Of a DNA stretch of 64,000 nt, positions 63,812 through 64,000 are shown one piece after another; within the stretch, counting starts at the first letter, position 1, and each line of letters opens with the position of its first letter. Location of the stretch: positions 34,338 through 98,337 of the forward strand of contig JADZDP010000024.1 in assembly GCA_020850995.1 (NCBI GenBank), written 5' to 3'. The translations under genes were made by a program, and so were the position numbers. The stretch is from Deltaproteobacteria bacterium (GTDB taxonomy: Bacteria > Myxococcota > UBA727 > VGSZ01). Under the pieces are notes generated by a model, which saw only the letters and a list, made by a program, of their open reading frames with translations, did no database searches and had not been told where the DNA came from.

Positions 63812-64000
63812 GAGCGAGCATCCCGCGGGAGCGCTGCGCGCCGCCGGTTGACGCCGGTGGCGCGCTCGCTACGGCGGAGACCAGTTGTGTTGATCGAGCC
63901 CGGCGCAGGGACTTGCCAGGAGCCCAAGGAGTACCGCAGCCGCGTACCTCGTGGTACGCGGCGAGGACACGACGCAGGGATCGTGGCAAGGACCAAGCCC
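63812..64000. other. Gene-free right edge of the window
   Basis: The 189 bp after the alpha-2-macroglobulin stop contain the second copy of the structured repeat (63908-63992) and no plausible gene. The window ends before any further gene can be seen. Confidence 0.7.
63908..63992 (+). repeat. Structured intergenic repeat, copy 2
   Basis: An 85-nt unit opening GGGACTTGCCAGGAGCCCAA and closing CGTGGCAAGGA, like copy 1 at 22029-22112. The outer CTTGCCA/TGGCAAG pair is preserved. The central hairpin here is a perfect CCGCGTACC/GGTACGCGG stem (63940-63948 and 63953-63961, loop TCGT), a different sequence from copy 1 that still pairs fully. Confidence 0.75.

Overview
The window looks like a chromosomal segment of a very GC-rich Myxococcota bacterium (former Deltaproteobacteria). 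This rests on the strong G/C bias at third codon positions, many lipoproteins and Cys-rich secreted proteins of unknown function, Hanks-type kinase, FHA and ECF-sigma signalling genes, and a protein with a long Gly-Glu tract ending in a MYXO-CTERM-like tail. I see no rRNA, tRNA, CRISPR array, insertion sequence, phage gene or integrase. This reads as a stable core-genome region with about 51 protein genes. Many same-strand neighbours share stop/start codons (ATGA, GTGA or TGATG).

Layout. 1-6805 (minus): valS, two tandem paralogues of an unrecognised family, a sugar-kinase-like phosphotransferase, and the start of a Ser/Thr kinase that runs off the left edge. 6914-11188 (plus): nadC-birA, a secreted protein and a membrane-anchored protein. 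11256-15137: a penicillin-binding transpeptidase divergent from a lytic transglycosylase, then an outer-membrane protein. 15293-21967: an M61 aminopeptidase, then minus-strand rpiA, a Nudix gene, a GH57 branching enzyme with DUF4912, and a lipoprotein. 22198-25438: a HAD phosphatase, an outer-membrane protein, a CoA-type Nudix hydrolase and uppP. 25507-29952: a TetR regulator, then an ECF sigma factor with a putative regulator and a VWA lipoprotein. 30107-35581: an M48 protease carrying a type IV pilin-like helix, an MshEN-REC-TPR protein, an FHA-GAF-cyclase and a Fur-family regulator. 35583-43575: a CsgG/FlgO-like protein, lipoproteins, the Gly-Glu protein, an ECF sigma/anti-sigma pair, a double GNAT enzyme, and a GST coupled to a putative zincin. 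43595-47590 (minus): a MacAB-type exporter headed by two small Cys-rich lipoproteins. 47633-55490: unknown secreted proteins, an esterase with a PDZ partner, a coiled-coil protein, transaldolase, a DUF457-like membrane protein and a zinc-ribbon protein. 55526-63811: a secreted protein, a long PilT-like ATPase, a heme-copper-oxidase-like membrane protein and a bacterial alpha-2-macroglobulin.

Themes. Envelope biogenesis and defence run through the window (uppP, PBP, lytic transglycosylase, alpha-2-macroglobulin, MacAB, outer-membrane proteins). The pentose-phosphate genes rpiA and tal sit next to stand-alone regulators and enzymes.

Three observations stand out. First, an M48 protease contains a near-perfect type IV pilin transmembrane helix that has lost its prepilin-peptidase site. 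Second, a structured intergenic repeat occurs at 22029-22112 and 63908-63992, with conserved ends and a central hairpin whose stem differs completely but stays paired; the first copy lies inside a 21-bp inverted repeat. Third, a TAGCGT/TANNNT box lies 5-7 nt before about ten start codons that lack a Shine-Dalgarno sequence, which suggests leaderless transcripts.
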